This document shows, piece after piece, positions 42,834-51,415 of a DNA stretch of 64,000 nt. The position numbers and the translations under genes are program-made. Location: NCBI GenBank assembly GCA_031286615.1, contig JAITUA010000013.1, positions 186,001 to 250,000 on the forward strand, read 5' to 3'. Source of the stretch: Chryseobacterium sp. GTDB taxonomy: Bacteria; Bacteroidota; Bacteroidia; Flavobacteriales; Weeksellaceae. The notes under the pieces are model-generated. The model did not search any database. It was not told where the DNA came from and saw nothing but the letters and a program-made list of their open reading frames with translations. How positions within the stretch are numbered: position 1 is the stretch's first letter; the number at the start of each line of letters is the position of its first letter.

Positions 42834-43538
42834 ATGCTGTTAACGGAACTTTCTCAGATTTTATTTGCACAAATCGCTACACCTGCAGTTGCTGCAGACA
42901 ACTTAGAGTTCTCATTCTGGAAAATTATGTTCCATGGAGGAGCGTTCGCTAAAATAGTGATGGTCACGGTATTGCTGTTGGGAATATTTTCTCTGTATCT
43001 GTTTTTTGAAAGATTTTTCTTTATCAAAAGACTGACTTCAAAAACGGATTCCAACTTCATGAATAATATTGAAGACTTTATCAAAGCAGGAAAAATAGAG
43101 GCGGCAGCAGATTATTGTAAAACACAGAACTCTCCCGAAGGAAGAATTTTAGAAAAAGGAATTTCAAGACTGGGACGCCCTGTTTCTGATATCGTAAGTG
43201 CTATGGAATCGCAGGCTCAGGTAGAAGTTGCCAATATGGAAAAAAACCTGAACCTTTTAGCTGTAGTTCCAAGTATTGCACCAATGTTAGGACTTTTGGG
43301 TACGGTAATCGGGATGATTATTGCTTTCTTCAATTTATCCCATGCTACAGGTTCTTTCTCCCCGAAAACACTTTCGGAAGGTATTTATACCGCTTTGGGA
43401 CAGACCGCTGTAGGTTTGGCAGTAGCAATTCCTGCTAACTTCTGCTACAATATCCTATTAACAAGGATTGATAAATTTGTACTGAAGGCTCAGAATATGT
43501 CAGGAGAATTTTTAGACCTTATCAACAAACCTTTATAA
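42834..43538 (+). CDS. exbB: ExbB/TolQ/MotA proton channel family protein
   Basis: 234 aa. Three membrane helices: about 35-55, and the paired segments 'MEKNLNLLAVVPSIAPMLGL' and 'GIYTALGQTAVGLAVAIPAN'. The last two carry the conserved TolQ/ExbB residues (Pro, Gly, Thr) lining the proton path. With ExbD and TonB it uses proton flow to power outer-membrane receptors such as the one at 6691. exbD starts 12 bp later. Confidence 0.93.
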   Translation: MLLTELSQILFAQIATPAVAADNLEFSFWKIMFHGGAFAKIVMVTVLLLGIFSLYLFFERFFFIKRLTSKTDSNFMNNIEDFIKAGKIEAAADYCKTQNSPEGRILEKGISRLGRPVSDIVSAMESQAQVEVANMEKNLNLLAVVPSIAPMLGLLGTVIGMIIAFFNLSHATGSFSPKTLSEGIYTALGQTAVGLAVAIPANFCYNILLTRIDKFVLKAQNMSGEFLDLINKPL

Positions 43539-43550
43539 ATCTTTCTTAAG

Positions 43551-43949
43551 ATGAAAATTCAGAGAAGAAATAAAGCAAACCCGGAATTTAGTTTAGCAGC
43601 GATGACAGACGTTATCCTGTTGATGCTGATTTTCTTTATGATTACATCTTCTGCAGCTAATCAAAGTGCTATTGATGTGAATCTGCCGAAAGCCGGAGCT
43701 GTTGACGATAATATACCCAATCCTGTGACAGTAAGCATTAAGCCGGACGGATCATTCTTTGTGGATGACAATCCTGCTAATAAAGGAGAACTGGAGAAGA
43801 TTATTGTAGATAAACTGGCCGGTCAGACTAATAAATCTTTCACGATCAGAGCTGATGAAAACACATTGCATAAAGATGTTGTTTTTGTAATGGAAATTGC
43901 AGAAAAACATAAATTTAACATTGCAATTGCAACGGTTAAAGATAAATAA
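43551..43949 (+). CDS. exbD: ExbD/TolR biopolymer transport protein
   Basis: 132 aa. A single N-terminal helix holds the essential Asp in 'SLAAMTDVILLMLIFFMIT' (Asp about residue 20). The periplasmic part has 'VNLPKAGAVDD', 'VTVSIKPDGSFFVDD' and 'TIRADENTLHKDVVFVM', standard for ExbD. It forms the channel with ExbB. The TonB-like gene follows after 35 bp. Confidence 0.94.
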   Translation: MKIQRRNKANPEFSLAAMTDVILLMLIFFMITSSAANQSAIDVNLPKAGAVDDNIPNPVTVSIKPDGSFFVDDNPANKGELEKIIVDKLAGQTNKSFTIRADENTLHKDVVFVMEIAEKHKFNIAIATVKDK

Positions 43950-43984
43950 CAAATCCGGACTTCCGGAAAGAATTACCTGTTAAG

Positions 43985-44875
43985 ATGAGAAGCTATACAG
44001 CAAACAGAAACGAAGAAAACAAGGATAGAATAAAGAGCGCTCTGCTTTCTGTTCTTATCTGGGCTGCTATTTTGCTTTTTGTTTTTTTGTATAAACTAAA
44101 ACCTGAGTTGGATAAAGATCCTGAAGTAGTTACCACCATGTTGGTCAACTTCGGGGACAATAGAAATGGGAAAGGAATTGAAGAACCTGCTGAACAGCCG
44201 GGAAGTCTTGCCGCAGCCACAGAGGAAGTGACACCTGAACCTGCAGAAACACCTGTTCCGGAAACAAAAACCATTGTAAAACCTGAGCCGGCGCCTACTC
44301 CTGAACCCAAAAAAGTAGAGACAAAGGAAAAAGTCATCACAGGAAACAATTCAAAAACAACAGCTCCTAAAAAAGAGGAATCAAAAAAAGCTGTAAAAAA
44401 AGAAGCAACAAATACCAGCGCGTCCAAGACTACTAAGAAATCCGGAGCGGCAACCGCCAATTCGAAAACAGGAAATGGAGACGGAAAAGGAAATGCCGCT
44501 ATTGGAAACCTGATCAAAGGAAGAGGAACAAAAGCAGGAAGCCAGGGAACAGGTGAGGGCATAGGAAATGCAGGAGATCCTTTAGGAGGTGACGGAAACG
44601 GAGACAGTAAAGTAGGAATCGACAGAAAGTTGGTAGGATATATTCCCGGAACAATGGGCAGAGGAGGTGCCCAGCCATCTCACAGTTGTACAGCAAGCGG
44701 ATCAATTACGATTGCTTATACAGTAGATAAAGCCGGAAATGTGGTGTCTGCAAGAAGATCAGGAGGTGTTTCAGATCCTTGTGTATCATCCACATCAGTA
44801 GCTTGGGTAAAGAAATATGTAAAAGCCGAGAAAGCCAATACTTCTTCCACCGGAACTTATAAAATTACATTCTAA
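43985..44875 (+). CDS. TonB-like energy transducer
   Basis: 296 aa. An N-terminal helix (about 19-37) anchors it in the inner membrane. A long Pro/Glu/Lys spacer ('EPAETPVPETKTIVKPEPAP') and then a Gly-rich segment span the periplasm. The C-terminal 80 residues ('GSITIAYTVDKAGNVVSARR', 'VKAEKANTSSTGTYKITF') resemble a TonB C-terminal domain. The two Cys in that domain ('SHSCTAS', 'DPCVSS') could pair. Order exbB-exbD-tonB supports the call. Confidence 0.88.
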   Translation: MRSYTANRNEENKDRIKSALLSVLIWAAILLFVFLYKLKPELDKDPEVVTTMLVNFGDNRNGKGIEEPAEQPGSLAAATEEVTPEPAETPVPETKTIVKPEPAPTPEPKKVETKEKVITGNNSKTTAPKKEESKKAVKKEATNTSASKTTKKSGAATANSKTGNGDGKGNAAIGNLIKGRGTKAGSQGTGEGIGNAGDPLGGDGNGDSKVGIDRKLVGYIPGTMGRGGAQPSHSCTASGSITIAYTVDKAGNVVSARRSGGVSDPCVSSTSVAWVKKYVKAEKANTSSTGTYKITF

Positions 44876-44881
44876 AAATAC

Positions 44882-44908
44882 AAAAGCACTTTATTCAAGT
44901 GCTTTTTT
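44882..44908. terminator. Bidirectional terminator after tonB-like gene
   Basis: AAAAGCACTT, loop TATTC, AAGTGCTTTTTTT. The stop codon of the convergent gene at 44891 lies inside the hairpin. Confidence 0.8.
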
Positions 44909-45283
44909 TAATTCGTTGATTCTATTGATTATCGGAAGTGCAAAAATACCACTGGTCTGAAGATACAGCTCGTAGAAAGTCTTTGCTTTATCCTGAAAAT
45001 CTTTGTTATGATCATGTCTGCTGTTAAAGTAGAAAAGATTTCCCAGCATTTCGTAATAATCTTTATGATCTCTTTCCTGTCTTTCATTGACAATGGCAAT
45101 CATTTCTTCCTTCGTTTTAGAAGAAACTTCTGTGAAGCTCATCTTAAAAATGTCTCTCATCAAAGTATCAAAATCCAGTTCTTTCTGCATTAAACTTTCT
45201 TCAGGTTTATCCAGTATCAGTTTTTCCAAAGCCTGGGTTAGCTGGCGGATGAGTCTTAGGGTGAATTCTTTATCGGTAATCAT
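44891..45283 (-). CDS. Hypothetical helical protein
   Basis: 130 aa, cytosolic, all helical, rich in Lys and Glu. The start 'MITDKEFTLRLIRQLTQALE' followed by 'KLILDKPEES' resembles DUF6483-like short proteins, but I cannot be sure. No catalytic motif is visible. It is convergent with the tonB-like gene and co-directional with the SpmA/B gene 68 bp upstream. Confidence 0.65.
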   Translation of the reverse strand: MITDKEFTLRLIRQLTQALEKLILDKPEESLMQKELDFDTLMRDIFKMSFTEVSSKTKEEMIAIVNERQERDHKDYYEMLGNLFYFNSRHDHNKDFQDKAKTFYELYLQTSGIFALPIINRINELKKALE

Positions 45284-45351
45284 AATGGATTTAAGGTTTT
45301 GAATTTAATGTTTAAAATTAATAGCATCTGGTTGAACCAGCAACTTTTTTA

Positions 45352-46755
45352 TTAAGCAAAGAATAAATACGCCAACGCAATTGCTGTAATAACGCCAACC
45401 AAATCGGCCAGAAGCATGGCAATTACTGTGTATCTTGTATTCTTAACGGCTACGGCACCAAAATAGACAGCGATCACGTAAAACGTCGTATCTGAACTTC
45501 CCTGAAGTACGGCTGCTAATTTCCCCTGGAAACTGTCCGCTCCGAATGTACTCATCGTATCCACCATCATTCCTCTGGCTCCTGAACCGGATAAAGGTTT
45601 GATTAAGGCAGTCGGAAGCCCGTCCACGAATCTTGGATCCATATTTGCGACATTAACCACCCATTTCATTCCGTCAATGATTACATCAAAAACTCCGGAA
45701 GTTCTTAATAATGAAATGGCAATCAACATTCCAACCAGGTAAGGAATAATCTTTACGCAGGTAGTAAATCCTTCTTTTGCGCCTTCAATAAAGGCATCAA
45801 AAACATTTATTTTCTTGTAAACGGCTCCAAGCACAATAGCAAGGAATATAAAAAGGATTAAACCATTACTTAATACTTTACTGAAATCATCTAACTCGTC
45901 TTTACTCAATTGTACAAGATACAATACCAATAGAGCAATAATAGCTGAAATTCCACCCACATAAGCGATGACTACCGGACGGAGAAGATTGATCTTCTGA
46001 TATAGAGAAACAATAATCATTGCTGCCAAAGTAGCTGCGAAAGTAGCAATCATACAGGGCAGGAAAATATCTGTAGGCGTTTTGGAACCCATTGATGCTC
46101 TGATGGCGATAATGGATACGGGAATCAAAGTCATACCTCCGGCATGAAGACACAGGAACATAATTTGTGAATTGCTGGCCGTGTCTTTATTGGGGTTTAA
46201 AGTCTGAAGGCTTTCCATGGCTTTTAGCCCAAAAGGAGTTGCTGCATTATCGAGCCCAAGAAGATTAGCACTGAAATTCATCAGCATATGCCCGAATGCA
46301 GGATGGTTTTTAGGAATGTCAGGAAATAATTTCGAGAAAAAAGGTTGAATCAGACGGCTTAGAAGATTGATTCCCCCTGCTTTTTCTGCAATACTCATGA
46401 ATCCCATAAACAACGTCATAATCCCGATAAGACCAAGACAGATCTTCACCGCAGTTTCTGAAGTTCCAATCACTCCATCAGCTTCCTGAACACGGTAAAC
46501 ATTTACGTTTTGTTTTAAAGAATCTGTTTTATAGTGAATTCTGCTGTCTGCAAAATCATTCTTTTTCATCAGACTGTCTCTTACAACAGGGGAGAGGCTG
46601 TTCATCGGCTGTGATGCAATCTTCACTGTATCACCACCTTTTCCTACCACCATATCATTAAAAATGGTCTTATAGTGACCTGACGAAACATATTTTATAC
46701 TGGCAATGGCAATGGCAATGATAATGAAAGCCGACCAAATTCTGCTGAGAACCAT
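45352..46755 (-). CDS. Nucleoside recognition/SpmA-SpmB-type membrane protein
   Basis: 467 aa with about ten hydrophobic segments. The N-terminal half is SpmA-like ('GMTLIPVSIIAIRASMGSKT', 'LLGLDNAATPFGLKAMESLQ'), and the C-terminal half is SpmB-like ('GFTTCVKIIPYLVGMLIAIS', 'GSGARGMMVDTM', 'LAAVLQGSSDTTFYVIAVYF'). Two proteins separate in Bacillus are thus fused here, as is usual in Bacteroidetes. The family carries nucleoside-recognition (gate) domains; the transported substrate is unknown. Confidence 0.9.
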   Translation of the reverse strand: MVLSRIWSAFIIIAIAIASIKYVSSGHYKTIFNDMVVGKGGDTVKIASQPMNSLSPVVRDSLMKKNDFADSRIHYKTDSLKQNVNVYRVQEADGVIGTSETAVKICLGLIGIMTLFMGFMSIAEKAGGINLLSRLIQPFFSKLFPDIPKNHPAFGHMLMNFSANLLGLDNAATPFGLKAMESLQTLNPNKDTASNSQIMFLCLHAGGMTLIPVSIIAIRASMGSKTPTDIFLPCMIATFAATLAAMIIVSLYQKINLLRPVVIAYVGGISAIIALLVLYLVQLSKDELDDFSKVLSNGLILFIFLAIVLGAVYKKINVFDAFIEGAKEGFTTCVKIIPYLVGMLIAISLLRTSGVFDVIIDGMKWVVNVANMDPRFVDGLPTALIKPLSGSGARGMMVDTMSTFGADSFQGKLAAVLQGSSDTTFYVIAVYFGAVAVKNTRYTVIAMLLADLVGVITAIALAYLFFA

Positions 46756-46874
46756 CTGATTGATTTAATTGTTTAAACTTATCAAAAATACTTTAAACCA
46801 CAAAAATAACTAAAGTCTTTTGTTATTCTGATGTGAAATGGAAAACTAATGATAGTTCCAGCCCTTAAACCTAT

Positions 46875-47040
46875 TTTAACGCAATACCCGCAAAGGTTTC
46901 TAATAATGAAGTTTGATTTTTTTCGTTCGCTAAGGCGTTAGCACTAAGCAGAGAAACAGAGACATTGCTGAATGAAATGCCCTTGCGCTCGAAAATATAC
47001 ATTAAGTTTTTAGATTTGCCTTGCGCTCCCTAGCGTTTAA
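46875..47040. repeat. Degenerate intergenic repeat
   Basis: Within the 297-bp gap after the SpmA/B gene are words such as CGTTCGCTAAGGCGTTAGC, CCTTGCGCTC and CTTGCGCTCCCTAGCG. These echo those at 55324-55390 (GCTAAGTGAACGCCTTTGCG). It seems a decayed copy of a dispersed intergenic element. No gene is present. Confidence 0.4.
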
Positions 47041-47052
47041 AACTAAAATGAT

Positions 47053-47562
47053 TTACTCCTTCAGGTAAACAAGATGCCCTTTAAAATCATCATCAAGATT
47101 TTTCAGAACTTTAGCTTCATCCATTTTTTTGACTAAGGCCTCTACAAAAAAGCTTTTTTCAAAAAACTGGCGGTGAATTCCTGGTAAAAGTTCCATGAAA
47201 TAATCCATTCCGATTTTGTTATTATGGAGATCCATTTTGGTTTCCAAAGGCTCGTTCGGGAAAAGTTCTTCATGCATGTCTGTGATCCTTTTGCAAAAAT
47301 CAAGTGCCTTTTTAGGGGAAGAAATTTTACAGCAGTACATCATAATGAAGCAGCACCAGAGAGCATGTCTGAAGGCATTTCCAATTCCATTTGTGGAAGC
47401 TGTCTTAGGAAATTTTTTCTGAGCTATGGTAAATGCCTTTACAGTGGCATGAAAGCTCAGCAGGGCAAAAAGAGGATGGGGAAGGATAAGTGATAAAAGA
47501 CGCATAATCTTTTTAAAACTCATACTTCTGATGGTATTGAAAAATATCTTAAAAGTCCTCAT
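47053..47562 (-). CDS. DUF6973-like protein
   Basis: 169 aa. The motif 'NGIGNAFRHALWCCFIMMYC' with a later His/Glu in 'RITDMHEELFPNEP' matches the N..NAFRHA.W...HE pattern of DUF6973-type proteins. An N-terminal helix (about 17-45) may associate with the membrane. Function is unknown. Alternative starts (M1 or M14) exist; ATG 47562 is kept because the basic N terminus is common. It lies just downstream of accD on the same strand, beyond a terminator. Confidence 0.7.
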   Translation of the reverse strand: MRTFKIFFNTIRSMSFKKIMRLLSLILPHPLFALLSFHATVKAFTIAQKKFPKTASTNGIGNAFRHALWCCFIMMYCCKISSPKKALDFCKRITDMHEELFPNEPLETKMDLHNNKIGMDYFMELLPGIHRQFFEKSFFVEALVKKMDEAKVLKNLDDDFKGHLVYLKE

Positions 47563-47566
47563 AAAT

Positions 47567-47596
47567 AAAAATCTCTCCCTAATTAGAGAGAGATTG
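47567..47596 (-). terminator. Terminator of accD
   Basis: Minus strand: AATCTCTC, loop, GAGAGATTTTTATT. Confidence 0.65.
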
Positions 47597-47616
47597 TATT
47601 GTTTTTGTTACAGATA

Positions 47617-48471
47617 CTATGCTTTTACAGCTAATAAATTAACTGTTTTTGCAACAGTATCCTGAATTTCAGTTCTTTTTACGATGAAATCTACAAATCC
47701 TTTCTCCTGTAAGAATTCTGATGTCTGGAATCCTTCCGGTAAATCTCTACCGATTGTTTCACGAATTACCCTTGGTCCTGCAAAACCGATCAGTGCTCCC
47801 GGCTCTGCCATAATGATATCAGCGGTCATTGCGAAAGAAGCAGTGATTCCTCCGAATGTAGGGTCACAAAGATAAGCGATGTATAAAAGTCCTGCTTCAG
47901 AAAGCTGGGCCAACTTAGCCTGAACTTTTGCCAGCTGCATCAAAGAGTATGTAGCTTCTTGCATTCTCGCTCCTCCGGACTGACAAATAATCATATACGG
48001 AAGTTTGTGCTTGATACAGTAATCTACTGCTCTTCTGATCTTTTCTCCCATTACAGAACCCAAAGATCCACCGATGAAAGCAAAATCCATACAAGAAACC
48101 ACCATTTCAGTTCCTTTTACAGTTCCTACCGCATTTCTGATAGAATCAGTAAGTTTTGTCTTTGCTTTTACTTCTTTCAAACGGTCTTTGTAAGGCTTTG
48201 TATCTTTGAAGTTTAAGATATCAATACTTTCAACATTGGCATCCAGTTCGGTAAATTTACCACCGTCAAAAAGGATGTCAAAAAATTCCGCACTTCCTAT
48301 TCTTACATGAAATCCGTCTTCAGGAGAAACATAGTTATTTCTCTTTAGTTCATCATGTTCCACTACTTTTCCGGATGGAGTCTGATGCCAAAGGCCTTTG
48401 GGAACGTCCTTTTTTTCATCAGTAGAAGTGGTAATGTTTTTTGCTTTTCTTTTAAACCAGTCGAATGCCAT
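47617..48471 (-). CDS. accD: Acetyl-CoA carboxylase carboxyltransferase subunit beta
   Basis: 284 aa. It transfers the carboxyl group from biotin to acetyl-CoA with AccA, the first step of fatty-acid synthesis. The carboxyltransferase core is clear: '[20 protein letters not shown]', '[20 protein letters not shown]', '[19 protein letters not shown]'. The N-terminal zinc ribbon has lost all four Cys: '[17 protein letters not shown]' and '[14 protein letters not shown]' stand where C-P-x-C-G motifs should be. I recall the same loss in other Flavobacteriia. accA is not in the window. Confidence 0.94.
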   Translation of the reverse strand: MAFDWFKRKAKNITTSTDEKKDVPKGLWHQTPSGKVVEHDELKRNNYVSPEDGFHVRIGSAEFFDILFDGGKFTELDANVESIDILNFKDTKPYKDRLKEVKAKTKLTDSIRNAVGTVKGTEMVVSCMDFAFIGGSLGSVMGEKIRRAVDYCIKHKLPYMIICQSGGARMQEATYSLMQLAKVQAKLAQLSEAGLLYIAYLCDPTFGGITASFAMTADIIMAEPGALIGFAGPRVIRETIGRDLPEGFQTSEFLQEKGFVDFIVKRTEIQDTVAKTVNLLAVKA

Positions 48472-48477
48472 TTTTGC

Positions 48478-48556
48478 TTGTATTAATGTATAAATGTAAA
48501 ATGTACCAATGTAAATGTATTTCTTATGAATACTTATTACATCGGTACAAATGTAC
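48478..48556. repeat. ATGTA-rich short repeats between accD and aldolase genes
   Basis: Seven copies of ATGTA, mostly as (A)AATGTA, lie within about 75 bp, plus GTACAAATGTAC and TGTACCAATGTA as partly inverted words. It may be a short degenerate tandem array or part of the accD leader. Confidence 0.4.
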
Positions 48557-48561
48557 AGTTC

Positions 48562-49632
48562 TTATTTTAAAGTATTTACGTTATTTAAATCTTCAAATGC
48601 TTTCACCAATCTTGTAGAGAATGTTTCCTCTCCTTTTCTTACCCAAACTCTTGGGTCATAGAATTTCTTGTTAGGTTTTTCTTCTCCTTCAGGGTTGCCG
48701 ATTTGAGCTCTTAAATAATCAATATTGTTTACCATATAATCTCTAACGCCTTCTGTATATGCAAACTGAAGGTCAGTATCGATATTCATTTTGATCACTC
48801 CGTAGTCGATAGCCTCTCTGATCTCCTCTAAAGTAGATCCTGAACCTCCGTGGAATACAAAGTTGATAGGTTTAGCAGCCGTTCCGAATTTCTCCTGAAC
48901 ATATTTCTGAGAATTGTCAAGGATTTTCGGTGTAAGAACTACGTTTCCTGGCTTGTAAACTCCGTGTACGTTACCAAAAGCAGCAGCAATGGTAAAGTTG
49001 TCAGAAATAGCTTTTAGTTTTTCATACGTGTAAGCTATATCTTCAGGCTGAGTATATAATTTAGAGTTATCAACATCTGAGTTGTCAACACCGTCTTCTT
49101 CACCTCCTGTAACCCCGATTTCTACTTCAAGAGTCATCTGAAGCTTAGCCATTCTTTCGAAATACTGAGCTGAAATCTCAAGGTTTTCTTCTAAAGATTC
49201 TTCAGAAAGGTCTAACATGTGAGAAGAGTAAAGAGATTTTCCTGTCTGCTTGAAGAAATCTTCGTTAGCATCCATCAATCCGTCGATCCAAGGAAGTAAT
49301 TTCTTTGCACAATGGTCTGTGTGTAGAATTACTGTTGCTCCGTAAGCTTCTGCAAGGGTGTGGATATGCTTTGCACCAGCGATAGATCCTAAGATTGCAG
49401 CCTTTTGTCCGTCATTGTTTAATCCTTTTCCTGCGTTGAATGCAGCTCCACCATTTGAAAACTGAATAATTACAGGAGAGTTCAATTTCGCTGCAGTTTC
49501 CATCACAGCGTTTACGTTGCTTGATCCAATTACGTTTACTGCAGGTAATGCAAACTTGTTTTCTTTAGCATACTGAAAGATATCAGTAACTAACTGACCT
49601 GTGGCAACTCCTGCCGGAAAAATTCTGCTCAT
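48562..49632 (-). CDS. fbaA: Class II fructose-bisphosphate aldolase
   Basis: 356 aa, the long class IIA type. It splits fructose-1,6-bisphosphate in glycolysis and works in reverse in gluconeogenesis. The zinc/catalytic motif 'VILHTDHCAKKLLPWIDG' carries Asp106 and His107. Also seen: 'LEVEIGVTGGEEDGVDN', 'FGNVHGVYKPGNV', 'FVFHGGSGST' and 'VIKMNIDTDLQFAYTEG'. All are normal. It is transcribed alone upstream of accD. Confidence 0.96.
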   Translation of the reverse strand: MSRIFPAGVATGQLVTDIFQYAKENKFALPAVNVIGSSNVNAVMETAAKLNSPVIIQFSNGGAAFNAGKGLNNDGQKAAILGSIAGAKHIHTLAEAYGATVILHTDHCAKKLLPWIDGLMDANEDFFKQTGKSLYSSHMLDLSEESLEENLEISAQYFERMAKLQMTLEVEIGVTGGEEDGVDNSDVDNSKLYTQPEDIAYTYEKLKAISDNFTIAAAFGNVHGVYKPGNVVLTPKILDNSQKYVQEKFGTAAKPINFVFHGGSGSTLEEIREAIDYGVIKMNIDTDLQFAYTEGVRDYMVNNIDYLRAQIGNPEGEEKPNKKFYDPRVWVRKGEETFSTRLVKAFEDLNNVNTLK

Positions 49633-49702
49633 GTTTTACTTTTTATTATAAATTTATTAGGTGTTTTAATTTCGTGTAAAGGTAATCATTTTTAAGAAAT
49701 TA

Positions 49703-50569
49703 CTAATTTCTTTTATCTCTTCCCCAAAGTAGCTTCTGACGGATCGTTTCATAGAAACTCAAACTGTTGGGCTGTACCAGAAGAAGCTGGAATGCTGCCT
49801 TTTTGATGATAATTTCCTTATCGGTTTCTATATGGATGAGTCGGGAGTCCAGAGAAAGGGAATATTGAGGGACACGACTTTCTACCCTGAATTTTATTTC
49901 TACTTTGTCATTGACCACTAAAGGTCTCACATTCAGATTGTGAGGTGCTATTGGAGTGATGACGAAATTTTCGTTGTTTGGAGAAATGATGGGCCCGCCA
50001 CAACTCAAAGAGTAAGCGGTAGAACCGGTAGGAGTGGAGATGATAACTCCATCGCCCCAGAATACATTCAAAAACTCATCATTGATATAAGAATCTACTG
50101 TAATCATTGAGGTAGTTTCTTTTCTGGAAACCGTAACGTCGTTCAGGGCATAAGGAAAAAATCCTTCAAGATTAGGAGAAACAACTTCAATAACTGAACG
50201 CCTGCTCGTCTTTACATCTCCTTTCAATATTGAATCAAGCTCTTTAAAAGCTTCTTCTTTGGTGAAAAAAGCTAAAAACCCAAGTCTTCCTGTATTCACT
50301 CCTACAACAGGAATTTCAAGATCTTCAATGAACGTTAAAGAATTTACAATCGTTCCGTCTCCACCGAAAGTGAAAAACAGATCAACTTCTTTATCCAGAA
50401 GATCCTGCTTACAGTTGAAGGTTTCAAAAATTTTTGAGAACTGAAGTGCTTCAGCCATTTCATCGTACAGAACAGATTTTACATCTCTGGCTTCAAGTTC
50501 AGAGATAAACTTGCTTAAATATAAAAAAGTATCAAGATCTTTTTTCTGAGAATATATGGCTGCCTTCAT
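49703..50569 (-). CDS. nadK: NAD kinase
   Basis: 288 aa. It phosphorylates NAD to NADP. The signature 'FTFGGDGTIVNSL' holds GGDG at 69-72, with 'PVVGVNTGRLGFLAFF', 'ALNDVTVSR' and 'ISTPTGSTAYSLSCGGPII' following, all standard. It begins 1 bp after the stop of the CBS gene, so the two are translationally coupled. Confidence 0.96.
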   Translation of the reverse strand: MKAAIYSQKKDLDTFLYLSKFISELEARDVKSVLYDEMAEALQFSKIFETFNCKQDLLDKEVDLFFTFGGDGTIVNSLTFIEDLEIPVVGVNTGRLGFLAFFTKEEAFKELDSILKGDVKTSRRSVIEVVSPNLEGFFPYALNDVTVSRKETTSMITVDSYINDEFLNVFWGDGVIISTPTGSTAYSLSCGGPIISPNNENFVITPIAPHNLNVRPLVVNDKVEIKFRVESRVPQYSLSLDSRLIHIETDKEIIIKKAAFQLLLVQPNSLSFYETIRQKLLWGRDKRN

Positions 50570-50570
50570 G

Positions 50571-51224
50571 TTATATTTCTATGAATTTTTGTAAAAAACC
50601 AAATCGGTCTTTAAACAGATCGGATTTCTCATCAGAATAGTATTTTTCAACAATTCTGTAGTCATACCGGTCAAAAGTTGAGTCTATCGAGGCCAGATTT
50701 TCATTGCTGATCTTTATGGTGATTTGGACCACTTCTTCCGACATAAAGCTTATAAACCCTCCATAAAACTTCGAGTTGTTGCTTTCTACGATATTGGTAA
50801 TTTCCGTCATGGAATATTTTCTGGCAGGAGTTTCTACAGTAAGAATAGCACCTGTTTCTGAAAATAAAGGATAACGGGAAAGGTCCTGGAAAACATCTTC
50901 ACAGGTGATATACCCCAGATATTTTTCATTTTTATTAATCACCGGGATCACATTGCTGCTGAAGGTATAAAACAGACGGATACTGTCCATAATATTGCTG
51001 TCCTCCAAGATAGCAAACCGCTCAATCTGGTGCTCAAGGTTCTTCAAAGTCCCGCCATCTTCCTCATACAGAAAATCCATGGCAAGGGCTCCGTAGAAAT
51101 GGTGGGATTTTTTGATAAAAACATGGGAATATCCAAAATCTTCCAACATATTTCTGGCCGACTCTATGGAGTCAGACAGGCTAAAACATGGAAAGTCTTT
51201 TGAGATATAGTCCTTGATAAACAT
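50571..51224 (-). CDS. CBS-domain protein
   Basis: 217 aa. Two CBS motifs lie in the first 130 residues ('LSDSIESARNMLEDFGYSHV', 'DSIRLFYTFSSNVIPVINKN', 'YLGYITCEDVFQDL'). An ACT-like tail follows ('TETPARKYSMTEITNIVESN', read as 'VETPARKYSM'). CBS pairs bind adenine nucleotides and can sense energy charge. Immediate coupling with nadK suggests a regulatory link to NAD(P) metabolism (inference). Confidence 0.88.
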   Translation of the reverse strand: MFIKDYISKDFPCFSLSDSIESARNMLEDFGYSHVFIKKSHHFYGALAMDFLYEEDGGTLKNLEHQIERFAILEDSNIMDSIRLFYTFSSNVIPVINKNEKYLGYITCEDVFQDLSRYPLFSETGAILTVETPARKYSMTEITNIVESNNSKFYGGFISFMSEEVVQITIKISNENLASIDSTFDRYDYRIVEKYYSDEKSDLFKDRFGFLQKFIEI

Positions 51225-51309
51225 TGTGCTAATTTATAAAAAATTAAATGAAACTTTTTCTGAAAACCCGACTTTTTTTAAGCTGAAACAAAAAAAATGC
51301 CATCAAAAT

Positions 51310-51339
51310 TTGATTGTAATGAAAAAAAAGGTATCTTTG
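51310..51339 (+). promoter_or_regulatory. Strong consensus promoter facing a short transcript
   Basis: TTG (51310-51312), 19-bp spacer, TATCTTTG (51332-51339). This is an ideal Bacteroidetes promoter, yet no coding gene follows on this strand: trmH and the CBS gene are both on the other strand. Confidence 0.65.
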
Positions 51340-51345
51340 TCGCCT

Positions 51346-51415
51346 TTCATTTTTACTTTTTATTAGATTTATTTCAAACTGCACTGTCTACTAAGGACAT
51401 ATGCAGTTTTTTTTT
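51346..51415 (+). ncRNA. Putative approximately 70-nt small RNA
   Basis: The implied start is about 7 nt after the -7 element. Within 70 nt comes a hairpin: AAACTGCA (51376-51383) with TGCAGTTT (51402-51409), extended inside by TGTC (51385-51388) and GACA (51396-51399), followed by nine T. No ATG-led frame of useful length is present. Promoter plus terminator with no gene between them supports a small RNA. The 5' half is U-rich ('TTTCATTTTTACTTTTTATT'). No known RNA family is recognised; the exact ends are inferred. Confidence 0.5.

Noticed and set aside
43993-44562. Long minus-strand open frame inside the tonB-like gene
   Set aside because: It is the shadow of a Pro/Glu/Lys/Gly-rich coding region; the plus frame has a clear domain order and operon context.
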